Below are positions 1-8,089 of a stretch of 37,655 bases of DNA, piece after piece. Position 1 is the first letter of the stretch, and every line of letters starts with the position of its first letter. The position numbers were made by a program, and so were the translations under genes. The notes under the pieces are model-generated. The model was given only the letters and a program-made list of their open reading frames with translations, made no database searches and had not been told where the DNA came from. The stretch spans positions 1-37,655 of the forward strand of contig JAAYHF010000123.1 of assembly GCA_012727485.1 (NCBI GenBank), written 5' to 3'. The stretch comes from Eubacteriaceae bacterium. GTDB taxonomy: Bacteria > Bacillota > Clostridia > Eubacteriales > Anaerofustaceae.

Positions 1-726
1 GCGATAGTGACCGGAGGAACAAGGGGTATCGGTCTGGCTACTGTGGAAAAATTCCTTGAAAACGGGGCGGCGGTCGCCTTCTGCGGTTCGAGGGAGGATT
101 CCGTCAAGAAAGCCGAGGGCGAGCTACTGCAAAAATATCCCAACGGTAAATTCATGGGGATATGGCCCGATTTGACGAATTACGAATCCGTTAAGGAGCA
201 ATTCGCAAAGGTGGCCGAGAAATTCGGCAGAGTTGACATTCTCGTAAACAATGCGGGAGTGAGCGCAAGGGATAGCCTATTCGACTATAAGGTTGAGGAT
301 TTTGACGCAACGATAGCCCTTAACCTGAATGCCGTGTTTTACTGCTCCAAGGTGGCGGCGCAGTACATGAAGGATAACGGCGGCGGAGTAATCCTAAACA
401 CCAGCTCCATGGTTTCCATTTACGGACAGCCCGCGGGAGTCGCCTACCCCGCTTCCAAATTTGCGGTGAACGGACTTACCAAATCTCTGGCGAGGGAACT
501 CGGCAGATACGGGATAAGGGTGAATGCGGTGGCCCCCGGGGTCACAAGAACGGATATGGTGGCCGCCCTTCCCAAAGATATGGTGGAAAGGCTCGCCGCC
601 CCGATCCCCCTGGCAAGGTTGGGAGAACCCGAGGATATAGCCAACGCCTTCCTTTTCTTGGCAAGCGATATGGCAAGCTATGTGACGGGAGTGGTCTTGT
701 CGGTGGACGGAGGAACGATCAATTAA
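1..726 (+). CDS. Short-chain dehydrogenase/reductase, FabG-like (5' truncated by window edge)
   Basis: NAD(P)H-dependent oxidoreductase of the classical SDR family, most like 3-oxoacyl-ACP reductase. The reading frame is open to base 1 (A-I-V-T-G-G-T-R-G-I-G), so the track start at base 7 is not the true start and a few N-terminal residues lie outside the window. Visible motifs are the Rossmann glycine motif TGGTRGIG, the NNAG motif (LVNNAG), the catalytic Ser region NTSSMVS, the YPASK Tyr/Lys pair, and the C-terminal SVDGG found in FabG-type proteins. Length is normal for the family (about 240-250 aa). A clear terminator follows, so this is the last gene of its transcript. The substrate cannot be fixed: FabG in fatty acid synthesis is possible, but no fab neighbours are visible, and many sugar or alcohol SDRs share these motifs. 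Confidence 0.9.
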   Translation, partial: AIVTGGTRGIGLATVEKFLENGAAVAFCGSREDSVKKAEGELLQKYPNGKFMGIWPDLTNYESVKEQFAKVAEKFGRVDILVNNAGVSARDSLFDYKVEDFDATIALNLNAVFYCSKVAAQYMKDNGGGVILNTSSMVSIYGQPAGVAYPASKFAVNGLTKSLARELGRYGIRVNAVAPGVTRTDMVAALPKDMVERLAAPIPLARLGEPEDIANAFLFLASDMASYVTGVVLSVDGGTIN

Positions 727-759
727 CGCTTCCATTCTATAAAATACTATGTAACTATG

Positions 760-789
760 ACCGGACGGCGGCGGGCTGTCCGGTTTTTT
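760..789 (+). terminator. Rho-independent terminator after the SDR gene
   Basis: Stem ACCGGAC / GTCCGGT closed around a GC-rich loop and followed at once by a run of T. It sits about 34 nt after the SDR stop codon. Confidence 0.85.
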
Positions 790-1199
790 GCGGCCTGCGG
801 GTTTTGGGGCTGTGAAGGAAATCCATCAGCAATACCTTTAGAATAAAAAGAATTAAAGCAACGCCGCCAGTCCGAGATAAACTATTTTATAACAACATCT
901 GATGCTTTTTCCAACGGGCAATTTCTGCTTTAGCCGGGCTAATCTCCTTGCGGGGCATTATATGGTTTGTGCGGTGTATCGGTTTATCCCTGTTTCGGCA
1001 GAAATATCCGTCCGCCCTTCGCCCGCCCTGCCGCCGTTTTTCCCACGGGTATCTTTATTGCAAGCCATAACAACAAGAAAAGCCAAGCAAAGCCCCGCGC
1101 TTATAAAAAGGATTTCCTCAATCGGGGAATAGCCCGAATTCCATGAATAAATCCCCTTTGGGCGGTAATAATAACCTCACAAGAACAACGGAGGTAATT
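790..1199. other. Intergenic stretch with no supportable gene
   Basis: About 400 nt between the SDR terminator and the M23 peptidase. The track ORF at 902..1132 has no ribosome binding site, is Cys/Pro/Arg-rich and matches no family I know. Other than the ribosome binding site of the next gene I see no convincing promoter or conserved RNA. Confidence 0.5.
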
Positions 1200-1964
1200 A
1201 TGAAAAGGAAGAATGAAAAATATACCGCCCTTTTAGCCGGTCTTTTGACCCTTACCGCCATAGCCGGCACATTCATCGCGGCCGAAAGTATTCGCGACAG
1301 CAGAGCGGGAGAAGATATTATACAAGGCGGGAACGATATAATCCCCAACCAACCCGGGATAGAGGATTTTGAGGATTTGTTACCCAATGAGCCTTCGGAA
1401 AATACAAATGATCCCGAATTGGAGTCGAATACAGAGGTCACTCCCCCGACGGAGGAAAAAAAGCCCGTGGCAGTGAGCGCCGAAAAGCCCTCTCAGGTCA
1501 TCGGTGAGGACGAAACGGTGAGCGTATCTGTGGACGGCTTTGACATTGGCAAGGCGGTCTGGCCCGTTTCATCGAAGGTGATAACCTACGATTACAGCTA
1601 TAAAACTTCGCCCGTTTATTCGGTTACTTTCAAAGAATACAGAAGCGACCACAACGGCGTTGATATAAGAGCCGACCTTGGCGAAAATGTCAAATGCGTT
1701 TACGAGGGAAAGGTTTCCCAAATAACCAAGGACGCCAAACTCGGCAACACCGTCACCATAGACCACGGCAACAGTATTATTTCGATTTATGCCAATCTCT
1801 CCGAGGATATTAAGGTCACCGTCGGCGAAAAGGTGGGGGCGGGAAAAGTATTAGCCACCGTGGGAAGCAGTGCCGCCTACGAATTGGCCGATGAACCCCA
1901 CCTCCATTTCGGAGTGAAAGCCTTCGGTGATTATGTCAACCCCATGGATTATATAAATAATTAA
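1200..1964 (+). CDS. Membrane-anchored M23 (LytM-type) metallopeptidase, SpoIIQ-like
   Basis: Probable peptidoglycan endopeptidase or peptidoglycan-binding protein on the outer face of the membrane. The start is taken at ATG 1200 rather than the track's 1143 because GGAGGT lies 4 nt upstream of it; the product is 254 aa. A Lys/Arg-rich N-terminus precedes one hydrophobic segment (about residues 9-28), then an acidic Pro/Glu linker (about 35-95), then the M23 domain (about 115-254). All zinc/catalytic motifs are present: HNGVD (H151, D155) and HLHFG (H234, H236). The short linker, single anchor and the stretch leading into the H-x-G-x-D motif resemble clostridial SpoIIQ, the mother-cell/forespore channel partner that in clostridia often keeps its zinc site. 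SpoIIQ identity is inference; a general cell-wall hydrolase is the alternative. It lies alone between terminators. Confidence 0.8.
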   Translation: MKRKNEKYTALLAGLLTLTAIAGTFIAAESIRDSRAGEDIIQGGNDIIPNQPGIEDFEDLLPNEPSENTNDPELESNTEVTPPTEEKKPVAVSAEKPSQVIGEDETVSVSVDGFDIGKAVWPVSSKVITYDYSYKTSPVYSVTFKEYRSDHNGVDIRADLGENVKCVYEGKVSQITKDAKLGNTVTIDHGNSIISIYANLSEDIKVTVGEKVGAGKVLATVGSSAAYELADEPHLHFGVKAFGDYVNPMDYINN

Positions 1965-1987
1965 CCTGCACTTATATTTAACCCCTT

Positions 1988-2017
1988 ATATCCCCCTGCC
2001 GCGGCGGGGGATATTTT
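1988..2017 (+). terminator. Rho-independent terminator after the M23 gene
   Basis: Nine-bp stem ATATCCCCC / GGGGGATAT with a short GC-rich loop, running into TTTT. It begins about 24 nt after the stop codon. Confidence 0.85.
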
Positions 2018-2077
2018 ACGATGATAATCATGAAAACTTTATTGGAGAATAATTAAACCATACAAGGGGCAATTCTG

Positions 2078-2104
2078 TTAGCACTCGCATATTGACACTG
2101 CTGA
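2078..2104 (+). promoter_or_regulatory. CIRCE-like operator (HrcA site) at the hslVU promoter
   Basis: The left half TTAGCACTC matches the CIRCE consensus half-site 9/9. After exactly nine bases comes CACTGCTGA, which matches the right half GAGTGCTAA at 6/9. The element overlaps the -35 hexamer of the hslV promoter, where an HrcA repressor would act. HrcA control of heat-shock genes through CIRCE is well established in Firmicutes; its use here is inferred from the imperfect match and the nature of the gene. Confidence 0.6.
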
Positions 2105-2120
2105 TAAGTTGAGATATAAT
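2092..2120 (+). promoter_or_regulatory. Sigma-A promoter of hslVU
   Basis: Perfect consensus TTGACA, 17-bp spacer, TATAAT. Predicted start near 2127 gives a leader of about 100 nt. Confidence 0.9.
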
Positions 2121-2140
2121 AAGACCGTCAATCGGGAGCG

Positions 2141-2181
2141 AAATGTTTCAGCCTAATTGAATTTTCTGCTCTGAAGCATTT
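2141..2181 (+). other. Stem-loop in the hslV 5' leader
   Basis: AAATGTTTCAG pairs with CTGAAGCATTT (11 bp, one G-U) around a 19-nt AU-rich loop. It lies about 30 nt before the ribosome binding site and does not cover it. It could stabilise the message or modulate it with temperature; no function is shown by sequence. Confidence 0.4.
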
Positions 2182-2226
2182 TCGAGCATATAATAAAGGG
2201 TTGACAGATCAAGGAGAATAATAAAC

Positions 2227-2772
2227 GTGTTACACGCAACCACAATACTTGCCGTCAGAAAGAACGGCGTAACCACAATAGGCGGAGACGGGCAGGTCAC
2301 TTTAGGGCAAACCACCATCATGAAGCACACCGCCGAAAAAGTCAAAACGGTTTACGGAGGAAAAGTTGCGGTGGGCTTTGCGGGCAGTGTTGCCGATGCC
2401 TTCAGCTTATCCGAGAAATTCGAAGCCAAATTGGAACAGTATTCGGGCAACCTTCAAAGGGCCGCCATTGAGCTTGCCCGGGAATGGAGAACGGATAATT
2501 ATTTGAGAAAGTTAGATGCCATGCTCATCGTCTGCGATGCGGATAATCTTTTGATTGTAAGCGGCGACGGAGAGGTGGTTGACCCGGACGACGATGTGGC
2601 TTCCATCGGAAGCGGCAGTATGTACGCCTTGGCGGCGGCAAGGGCCCTTTCCCGGCACAGCGATTTGGACGCCGAAACCATTGTGAAAAGCTCGCTTAAG
2701 ATAGCCTCCGAAATATGCGTATTCACCAACGACAATATTAAAACCATAACTCTGAAAGGAGAAGGCAAATGA
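2227..2772 (+). CDS. hslV: ATP-dependent protease proteolytic subunit HslV (ClpQ)
   Basis: Peptidase subunit of the cytoplasmic HslUV chaperone-protease, an N-terminal-threonine hydrolase related to proteasome beta subunits. The start is GTG, 10 nt after AAGGAG. The protein begins MLHATT, so removal of four residues would expose the catalytic Thr5, as in other Firmicute ClpQ proteins that carry a short propeptide. Family blocks [30 protein letters not shown] and [15 protein letters not shown] are all present, and 181 aa is the usual length. It overlaps hslU by 4 nt (ATGA), so the two are translationally coupled. The promoter has a CIRCE-like site, which suggests heat-shock repression by HrcA. 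Confidence 0.97.
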   Translation: MLHATTILAVRKNGVTTIGGDGQVTLGQTTIMKHTAEKVKTVYGGKVAVGFAGSVADAFSLSEKFEAKLEQYSGNLQRAAIELAREWRTDNYLRKLDAMLIVCDADNLLIVSGDGEVVDPDDDVASIGSGSMYALAAARALSRHSDLDAETIVKSSLKIASEICVFTNDNIKTITLKGEGK

Positions 2773-4184
2773 ATCAACTTACCCCCTCTCAAATAGTAAA
2801 AGAACTCGATAAATATATCATCGGTCAGGACGATGCGAAAAAGAGCGTGGCCGTGGCTCTGCGAAACAGATACCGCAGAAAGCTTCTTTCCGAGGAAATG
2901 AGGGACGAAGTAACCCCGAAAAACATAATCATGATGGGCCCCACCGGGGTCGGCAAAACAGAGATCGCCAGAAGGCTTGCCAAACTCGTGGACGCTCCCT
3001 TTATTAAAGTCGAAGCCACAAAATACACCGAAGTGGGTTATGTGGGAAGGGACGTGGAGAGCATGGTGAGGGATTTGGTCACTGTGGCGATCAGAATGGT
3101 TAAGCAAAGGGAAATGGAGAAGGTGGCGGAAAAGGCCAAGGAAGCCGTGAACGAAAGGCTCATGGACGCCATTTACCCCGCCAGCAGACGCCAAGCCCAG
3201 AGAAGCGCCTACGAGCTTTACATTAACGGACGCCCCGCCTCCTTCCAAGGGCAGGGACAACAAGCCGCCTCCCAGCAGGCCGCCCCCAATGCGGAGATAC
3301 TCCAGACAAGGGAAAACCTTAAAAAGCAGCTTTTGGCCGGGGATTTGGAAACCATGCAGATAGATATTATGGTGGACGACAACAGCTCCGTGCCCATAGG
3401 AGTGATAGGTCAAAACGGCGGGGACGAGATGACCATGAATGTGGGCGGAATGTTCCAAGGCTTGCTCCCCCAAAAGAAGAAAAGAAGGAGAATGAGCGTT
3501 TCCTCCGCCAGAGAATTGCTTCTTGCCGAAGAAAGCCAGAAGCTTTTGGATATGGACGCCATAAACGAAGAAGGTTTAAGGTGTGCGGAGCAGGAGGGAA
3601 TAATTTTCCTCGATGAGATAGATAAAATTTGCGGAGGCCACGGAGGAGCCGGGCCTGATGTTTCCAGAGAGGGCGTTCAGAGAGATATTCTGCCCATAGT
3701 TGAGGGAAGCACCATAACCACGAAATACGGCGCGGTAAAAACAGATTATATGCTCTTTATCGGAGCAGGAGCCTTCCACACCAACAAGGTTTCCGACCTT
3801 ATCCCCGAGCTTCAGGGAAGATTCCCCATAAGGGTAAAACTGAACAGCTTAACCGAGGATGATTTCCGCAGAATACTCACCCAGCCCCAAAACGCCATCA
3901 TTAAGCAATATATAGAGCTTCTGCGCACCGAAGGGGTGGAGCTGAAATTCGACGAAGAAGCGCTGGAGCTTTTGGCGAAAATGGCCTATCTCGAAAACGA
4001 AACGGGAGAAAACATCGGCGCAAGAAGGCTTTACACTGTAATAGAAAAGCTTTTGGAAGAAATATCCTTCCATGCTCCGGATTACGACTGCGATGAGTTC
4101 GTTGTGACAAAGGATTACGTTAAAACCGTTTTCAAGGACGAGGAGGAGGATTTCAACCGGGACGCCGGCAGATATATCCTCTGA
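2769..4184 (+). CDS. hslU: HslUV protease ATPase subunit HslU (ClpY)
   Basis: AAA+ unfoldase that recognises substrates and threads them into HslV. The 471-aa product shows Walker A GPTGVGKT (about residues 56-63), the VGRDVES pore/arginine-rich block, an intermediate (I) domain (about 115-245) with a Gln/Ala-rich insertion, Walker [11 protein letters not shown], the [10 protein letters not shown] segment, sensor region [10 protein letters not shown] and the [15 protein letters not shown] sensor-2 helix. The C-terminal tail ends RYIL, the type of hydrophobic tail that docks into HslV to activate it. ATG 2769 overlaps the hslV stop and has GGAG upstream. In B. subtilis clpQY are followed by codY; here the next gene is rpsB instead. 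Confidence 0.97.
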   Translation: MNQLTPSQIVKELDKYIIGQDDAKKSVAVALRNRYRRKLLSEEMRDEVTPKNIIMMGPTGVGKTEIARRLAKLVDAPFIKVEATKYTEVGYVGRDVESMVRDLVTVAIRMVKQREMEKVAEKAKEAVNERLMDAIYPASRRQAQRSAYELYINGRPASFQGQGQQAASQQAAPNAEILQTRENLKKQLLAGDLETMQIDIMVDDNSSVPIGVIGQNGGDEMTMNVGGMFQGLLPQKKKRRRMSVSSARELLLAEESQKLLDMDAINEEGLRCAEQEGIIFLDEIDKICGGHGGAGPDVSREGVQRDILPIVEGSTITTKYGAVKTDYMLFIGAGAFHTNKVSDLIPELQGRFPIRVKLNSLTEDDFRRILTQPQNAIIKQYIELLRTEGVELKFDEEALELLAKMAYLENETGENIGARRLYTVIEKLLEEISFHAPDYDCDEFVVTKDYVKTVFKDEEEDFNRDAGRYIL

Positions 4185-4220
4185 AATCCGCAGAAAACCG
4201 CAGAAATACACTGAAAATAT

Positions 4221-4249
4221 TTGATTATTTCCGCAGGCTGTGGTACAAT
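4221..4249 (+). promoter_or_regulatory. Putative sigma-A promoter for rpsB-tsf
   Basis: TTGATT, 17-bp spacer, TACAAT. It would give a leader of about 125 nt before rpsB. The -10 is embedded in a hairpin-forming inverted repeat (next entry), so both readings of this region should be kept open. Confidence 0.65.
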
Positions 4250-4268
4250 TCATAATTGTTGCAGCCTG
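4234..4268. other. Nested inverted repeat between hslU and rpsB (terminator or operator)
   Basis: Outer arms CAGGCTG / CAGCCTG enclose inner arms ACAATT / AATTGT around CAT, so an almost continuous hairpin can form. It is followed by TATTTCTTTA, a poor T-tract, so it may be a weak terminator for hslU. It also covers the -10 of the predicted rpsB promoter. Confidence 0.5.
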
Positions 4269-4301
4269 TATTTCTTTACAAGGCGCAAAATAAAATACAC
4301 A

Positions 4302-4357
4302 CGCACTTCATTAGGGCTAAAACATTGGTGCCGTAAAGGTATGGCCGTAAAAGTGCG
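4302..4357 (+). other. Possible structured leader of rpsB
   Basis: CGCACTT and AAGTGCG pair over a loop of about 42 nt, placing the base of the stem about 15 nt before the AGGAGG of rpsB. Ribosomal-protein leaders are often autogenously regulated; whether S2 binds here is unknown. Confidence 0.3.
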
Positions 4358-4381
4358 GAGGGTTAACCAATAGGAGGAACC

Positions 4382-5203
4382 ATGAGCTACATCACAATGA
4401 AACAGCTTCTGGAGGCCGGAGTTCAGTTTGGTCACCAGACAAGAAGATGGAATCCCAAGATGAAAAAATTCATCTACACCGAGCGCAACGGGATTTACAT
4501 CATCGACTTGCAGCAGACAGTCGGCCTTTGCAACGACGCCTGCGAATTCATCAAGCAAAAGGCGATGGACGGGGAGACTTTCCTTTTCGTGGGAACGAAA
4601 AAGCAGGCCCAGGATTCCATAGCGGAAGAAGCAAAGAGATGCGGAGCATTCTATGTCAACCAGAGATGGCTTGGCGGAACGCTCACCAACTTCGCCACCA
4701 TCAGCAAGAGAATAGAGCGCCTTCACAAGCTCTATGAAATGGAGGAGGACGGCACCTTTGAAGTGCTTCCGAAAAAGGAAGTTGTCGATTTAAAGAACGA
4801 AAGAGAAAAGCTTGAAAAGTTCCTCGGCGGCATCAAGGATATGAAGAGCTTGCCTTCGGTAATGTTCGTAATAGACCCCAAGAAGGAAAGAATAGCCGTT
4901 TTGGAAGCCAAGAAGCTGGGAATACCCATCGTATCAGTTGTGGATACCAACTGCGACCCGGACGACGCCACCTACCCCATTCCCGGCAATGACGACGCTA
5001 TCAGAGCAGTTGCCCTTTTATGCAGTACCGTTGCCAACGCCATATTGGAAGGCAAGCAGGGTGAAAGCTTCTATGTGCCCGAAGAAGCCCCCGTTGAGGC
5101 GCCTGCCGAAGAAGCGGCCCCCGAAGAAGAACTGACAAAGTCACAGCAGCTTCAGGCCCAGGCAGTCTACACCACAGCAACAGAGGAAGTAACCGAGGAA
5201 TAG
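4382..5203 (+). CDS. rpsB: 30S ribosomal protein S2
   Basis: Component of the small ribosomal subunit, needed to recruit S1 and other late-assembling proteins. The 273-aa product shows the family N-terminus ([19 protein letters not shown]), the IIDLQQT block, the VGTKKQAQ and [11 protein letters not shown] blocks, and [11 protein letters not shown] followed by [10 protein letters not shown]. Beyond about residue 235 there is an acidic Pro/Ala/Glu-rich tail longer than in many bacteria, a common Firmicute variation. The start ATG is preceded at ideal distance by TAGGAGG. tsf follows after 10 nt, the universal rpsB-tsf arrangement. Confidence 0.98.
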   Translation: MSYITMKQLLEAGVQFGHQTRRWNPKMKKFIYTERNGIYIIDLQQTVGLCNDACEFIKQKAMDGETFLFVGTKKQAQDSIAEEAKRCGAFYVNQRWLGGTLTNFATISKRIERLHKLYEMEEDGTFEVLPKKEVVDLKNEREKLEKFLGGIKDMKSLPSVMFVIDPKKERIAVLEAKKLGIPIVSVVDTNCDPDDATYPIPGNDDAIRAVALLCSTVANAILEGKQGESFYVPEEAPVEAPAEEAAPEEELTKSQQLQAQAVYTTATEEVTEE

Positions 5204-5213
5204 GAGAGAATAT

Positions 5214-6107
5214 ATGATTACAGCCGCATTAGTAAAAGAACTCAGGGATAAGACCGGCGCGGGAATGATGGATTGCAAGAAGGCGCTGAACGAAACCAAC
5301 GGCGACATCGACGCCGCGGTGGATTACCTCAGAGAAAAGGGTATTGCCGGAGCCGCCAAGAAAAGCGCAAGAGTAGCCGCCGAAGGAACTGTGGCCGCAT
5401 TTAAAACCGATTGCGGATGCCTCGCTTCCCTGATCGAAATCAACAGCGAAACCGACTTTGTCGCCAAAAACGAGAAATTCCAGAATTTCGCCAAGCAGAC
5501 CGCAGAATTCGTAGCCAAAAACGACGGGGCGGACATCAGCGCCGAACTCGAAGCCAAGGCCAAGGAAATGATAGCCGCCATAGGCGAGAATATCGTAGTC
5601 AGAAGATACACCGTTTATAAGCTCGAAGGGGCGGGTATAATCTCCACCTATATTCACATGGGCGGAAAAATAGGCGTTATGGTGCAGTTTGACTGCGACG
5701 AAGCTTTAAAGGAAAATCCCGAAGTTATCGAATACACCAAAAACATCGCAATGCAGATTGCCGCGGTGAACCCCACCTACCTCAATCCGACCGACATACC
5801 CACCGAGGAACTTGAGCATGAAAAGCAGGTTCTCATCGCCCAAGCCGAAAACGAAGGAAAGCCCAAGGAAATCGCCGAGAAGATGGTTCAGGGAAGAATT
5901 CAAAAATTCTATAAGGAAATTTGCCTGAACGAACAGCCCTTCGTCAAGGACGACAAGCTTTTCATCAAGGATTATACGAAGCAAACCGCAAAGAATGTCG
6001 GCGGCAAGCTGGAAATAGTCAAATTCGTCAGATACCAGATGGGCGAAGGTCTTGACAAGAGAAAGGACGACTTTGCCGAGGAGATCGCAAAGCAGATCAA
6101 CGGTTAA
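5214..6107 (+). CDS. tsf: Translation elongation factor Ts
   Basis: Guanine-nucleotide exchange factor that recycles EF-Tu-GDP. The N-terminal UBA-like domain carries the signature LRDKTGAGMMDCKKAL, and the core contains the EF-Tu contact region with INSETDFVAKNEKF (TDFVA motif). The remaining subdomains include YIHMGGKIGVMVQF and the C-terminal VKFVRYQMGEG. Length (297 aa) is normal. Ribosome binding site AGGAGA is 8 nt upstream of ATG. A strong terminator follows, so rpsB-tsf form one transcript and pyrH-frr another. Confidence 0.98.
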   Translation: MITAALVKELRDKTGAGMMDCKKALNETNGDIDAAVDYLREKGIAGAAKKSARVAAEGTVAAFKTDCGCLASLIEINSETDFVAKNEKFQNFAKQTAEFVAKNDGADISAELEAKAKEMIAAIGENIVVRRYTVYKLEGAGIISTYIHMGGKIGVMVQFDCDEALKENPEVIEYTKNIAMQIAAVNPTYLNPTDIPTEELEHEKQVLIAQAENEGKPKEIAEKMVQGRIQKFYKEICLNEQPFVKDDKLFIKDYTKQTAKNVGGKLEIVKFVRYQMGEGLDKRKDDFAEEIAKQING

Positions 6108-6121
6108 AAGTTTAGCCATTT

Positions 6122-6173
6122 AAAGAGCATAAAGCCCAAGGTTCATAATCCCCGCGGCTTTATGCTCTTTTTT
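6122..6173 (+). terminator. Strong terminator after rpsB-tsf
   Basis: Perfect 15-bp stem AAAGAGCATAAAGCC / GGCTTTATGCTCTTT with a 19-nt loop and trailing TTT. It separates tsf from pyrH. Confidence 0.93.
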
Positions 6174-6205
6174 CATATAAAAAACTCAAAAATACAAATC
6201 AGTCA

Positions 6206-6214
6206 TGTTATAAT
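6206..6214 (+). promoter_or_regulatory. Extended -10 promoter placed directly against pyrH
   Basis: TGTTATAAT is an extended -10 (TGn-TATAAT). No good -35 is visible 17 bp upstream. The expected start of transcription, about 7 nt after the -10, falls on the A of the pyrH ATG at 6221. Confidence 0.75.
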
Positions 6215-6220
6215 ATAGCC

Positions 6221-6925
6221 ATGAATGCATTATTTAAAAGAGTATTATTGAAATTAAGCGGCGAAGCTTTAGGCAAGCAGGACGGCGGGGGCATGGACGA
6301 GCAGAAGGTTTATGCCGTGGCCGAACAGCTCAAAGCGGTGAAGGAACTTGGGGTTGAGGTGGCAGTGGTTATCGGAGGCGGCAACTTTTGGAGAGGCCGC
6401 ACCGGGGAAGGCATACAGCGCCCCACCGCAGACAGCATGGGAATGCTCGCCACCGTCATGAACGCCCTTGCTCTGGAGGATCTTTTCAACAAAGCTTCTC
6501 TCCCCGCAAAGGCGCTTTGCGCCCTGGAAATTCCCGGGGTCATGGAGGTATTCAACTATAAAAAGGCGATAGAATACCTCGAAGAAGGTTTTACCGTCAT
6601 CTTCGGAGGAGGAACGGGAAGACCCTTCTTTTCCACCGACACAGCCGCCGCCCTCAGGGCCGCCGAAATATCCGCAGATATAATTCTTTCCGCAAAAAAT
6701 GTGGATGGGGTATACGACAGCGACCCGAAAACAAATCCCGACGCGAAAAAATTCGAAGAATTGACCTATTCGAAGATCATCGAAATGGGATTAAAGGCGA
6801 TTGATACCGCCGCCGCCGCTTTCTGCATCGAAAGCGGTATTCCCCAGATGGTTTTTTCCCTCAATGAGGAAGGGAACATTATAAAAGCCGTTTGCGGAAT
6901 CAATACCGGAACATTTATAAAATAG
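6221..6925 (+). CDS. pyrH: UMP kinase
   Basis: Phosphorylates UMP to UDP in pyrimidine nucleotide synthesis; bacterial hexameric amino-acid-kinase-fold enzyme. Motifs: KRVLLKLSGEAL at the N-terminus, the glycine-rich VVIGGGNFWRGR, DSMGMLATVMNALAL (UMP/ATP site), and VIFGGGTGRPFFSTDTAAALRA with AKNVDGVYDSDPK. Length 234 aa is typical. The start is fixed by alignment to the family N-terminus, yet there is no ribosome binding site: the bases before ATG are TATAATATAGCC, that is, the promoter itself. The message is therefore predicted to be leaderless. frr follows after 9 nt and has a normal AGGAGG. Confidence 0.97.
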   Translation: MNALFKRVLLKLSGEALGKQDGGGMDEQKVYAVAEQLKAVKELGVEVAVVIGGGNFWRGRTGEGIQRPTADSMGMLATVMNALALEDLFNKASLPAKALCALEIPGVMEVFNYKKAIEYLEEGFTVIFGGGTGRPFFSTDTAAALRAAEISADIILSAKNVDGVYDSDPKTNPDAKKFEELTYSKIIEMGLKAIDTAAAAFCIESGIPQMVFSLNEEGNIIKAVCGINTGTFIK

Positions 6926-6934
6926 GAGGCTAAT

Positions 6935-7492
6935 ATGATAAATGACATTAACACCAACGCCAAAGAGAAAATGCAGAAAACCATCGAAACCTTCAGCAGT
7001 GATCTCGAAACACTGAAGGCAGGCAGGGCAAATCCCCATATGCTGGACAAGATAACCGCCGAATATTACGGCGTTCAAACTCCCTTAAGCCAGCTCGCGG
7101 GAATCGCTTCCCCCGAACCGAGGATATTAACCATCACTCCCTGGGATCAAAAAGCCCTCAAGCCCATCGAAAAAGCCATTCAAGCATCGGATTTGGGGCT
7201 AAATCCCTCAAGTGACGGTAAAATGATACGCCTTATCATTCCCCAGCTGACCGAGGAGAGAAGAAAAGAACTCGTCAAGCACGTCGGAAAGGCGGGAGAA
7301 GAAGCGAAGGTGGCTCTACGCAATATTCGCCGCAATGCCATGGAGGAATTGAAAAAGAACGAAAAGGCCGGGGAGATAACCGAGGACGATGTGAAGGCGG
7401 GGGAAAAGGCCGTGCAGAAAACATTGGACGATTACATCAAGAAAGCGGACGAGATCATCAAAGCCAAGGAAACGGAGATAATGACCGTATAA
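6935..7492 (+). CDS. frr: Ribosome recycling factor
   Basis: Splits post-termination ribosomes together with EF-G. The 185-aa sequence has the family blocks LKAGRANPHML, the YYGVQTPLSQLA segment, ITPWDQKALKPIEKAI, IRLIIPQLTEERRKELVK and IRRNAMEELKK, covering the three-helix bundle and the beta/alpha/beta domain. AGGAGG lies 7 nt before ATG. In many Firmicutes uppS and cdsA follow frr; here the next gene is a SLOG-family protein instead, so the conserved cluster ends early. Confidence 0.98.
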   Translation: MINDINTNAKEKMQKTIETFSSDLETLKAGRANPHMLDKITAEYYGVQTPLSQLAGIASPEPRILTITPWDQKALKPIEKAIQASDLGLNPSSDGKMIRLIIPQLTEERRKELVKHVGKAGEEAKVALRNIRRNAMEELKKNEKAGEITEDDVKAGEKAVQKTLDDYIKKADEIIKAKETEIMTV

Positions 7493-7506
7493 ACAAAGGT
7501 GAACAA

Positions 7507-8085
7507 ATGAAAACCTGTTGTTTTACCGGACACAGGAGTCGTATTTTTCCCTTTTCTCAGACCGATGAGCGATGCGGGATTATTAAAAAAGAAATGAAAA
7601 TGTTGATTGAAGCCGCCCTCAACGACGGTTTCAATCATTTTATCGTGGGCGGAGCGAGCGGGGTGGACGAATGGGCCCTTGAGATCCTTCGGGAGATGAA
7701 AACCCTCGTGCATTCTTTCAGCGTAACCCTCGCCCCTCCCTACCCCGGCTTCACCGATGTCACACAGGGCGCAGACGAGATCATTCCCTTAAGCAGTCAA
7801 GATGACCCCTCTTGCTTTTTCAAGCGCAATATGTATATGGTGGATAATTCCCAAAGGATAATCGCCGTTTACGACGAGGCTTTCCCGGTTGAGGGAGGCA
7901 CCCTTCAAACGCTGAATTATGCCAAAACCAAGCAAATAACCATCGAACAGCTCAGATGGAAAAAACTGCTCGATGGTTATTATCTTCATATTCCGGAGAA
8001 GGTGGGCTACAAGGGTTCACCTGCTCAAAGCAGTTTCCCGCTAAACGAACAGGGCGTGTTTTTGGTGGAGGCGCCCGAGAAATAA
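7507..8085 (+). CDS. SLOG-superfamily protein, DUF1273/YpsA type
   Basis: Rossmann-like SLOG-fold protein of the YpsA/DUF1273 type, a family proposed to bind nucleotide-derived ligands; YpsA of B. subtilis has been linked to cell division and stress, but the biochemical role is open. Diagnostic features are the N-terminal CCFTGHR (residues 4-10) and the GGASGVDEWALE loop (about 48-59), followed by an APPYPG region. The protein ends with a short Pro/Gly-rich tail. AAGGTG provides the ribosome binding site 14 nt after frr, so it may be read through from pyrH-frr. It converges on alaX with only 4 nt between stop codons and no visible terminator. Confidence 0.8.
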   Translation: MKTCCFTGHRSRIFPFSQTDERCGIIKKEMKMLIEAALNDGFNHFIVGGASGVDEWALEILREMKTLVHSFSVTLAPPYPGFTDVTQGADEIIPLSSQDDPSCFFKRNMYMVDNSQRIIAVYDEAFPVEGGTLQTLNYAKTKQITIEQLRWKKLLDGYYLHIPEKVGYKGSPAQSSFPLNEQGVFLVEAPEK

Positions 8086-8089
8086 ACGG

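Noticed and set aside
902-1132. 76-aa ORF upstream of the M23 gene
   Set aside because: No ribosome binding site, no recognisable motif and a composition like noncoding sequence.
2499-3473. 324-aa minus-strand ORF overlapping hslV and hslU
   Set aside because: His/Gly-rich translation with no family features; it is the antisense shadow of two certain genes.
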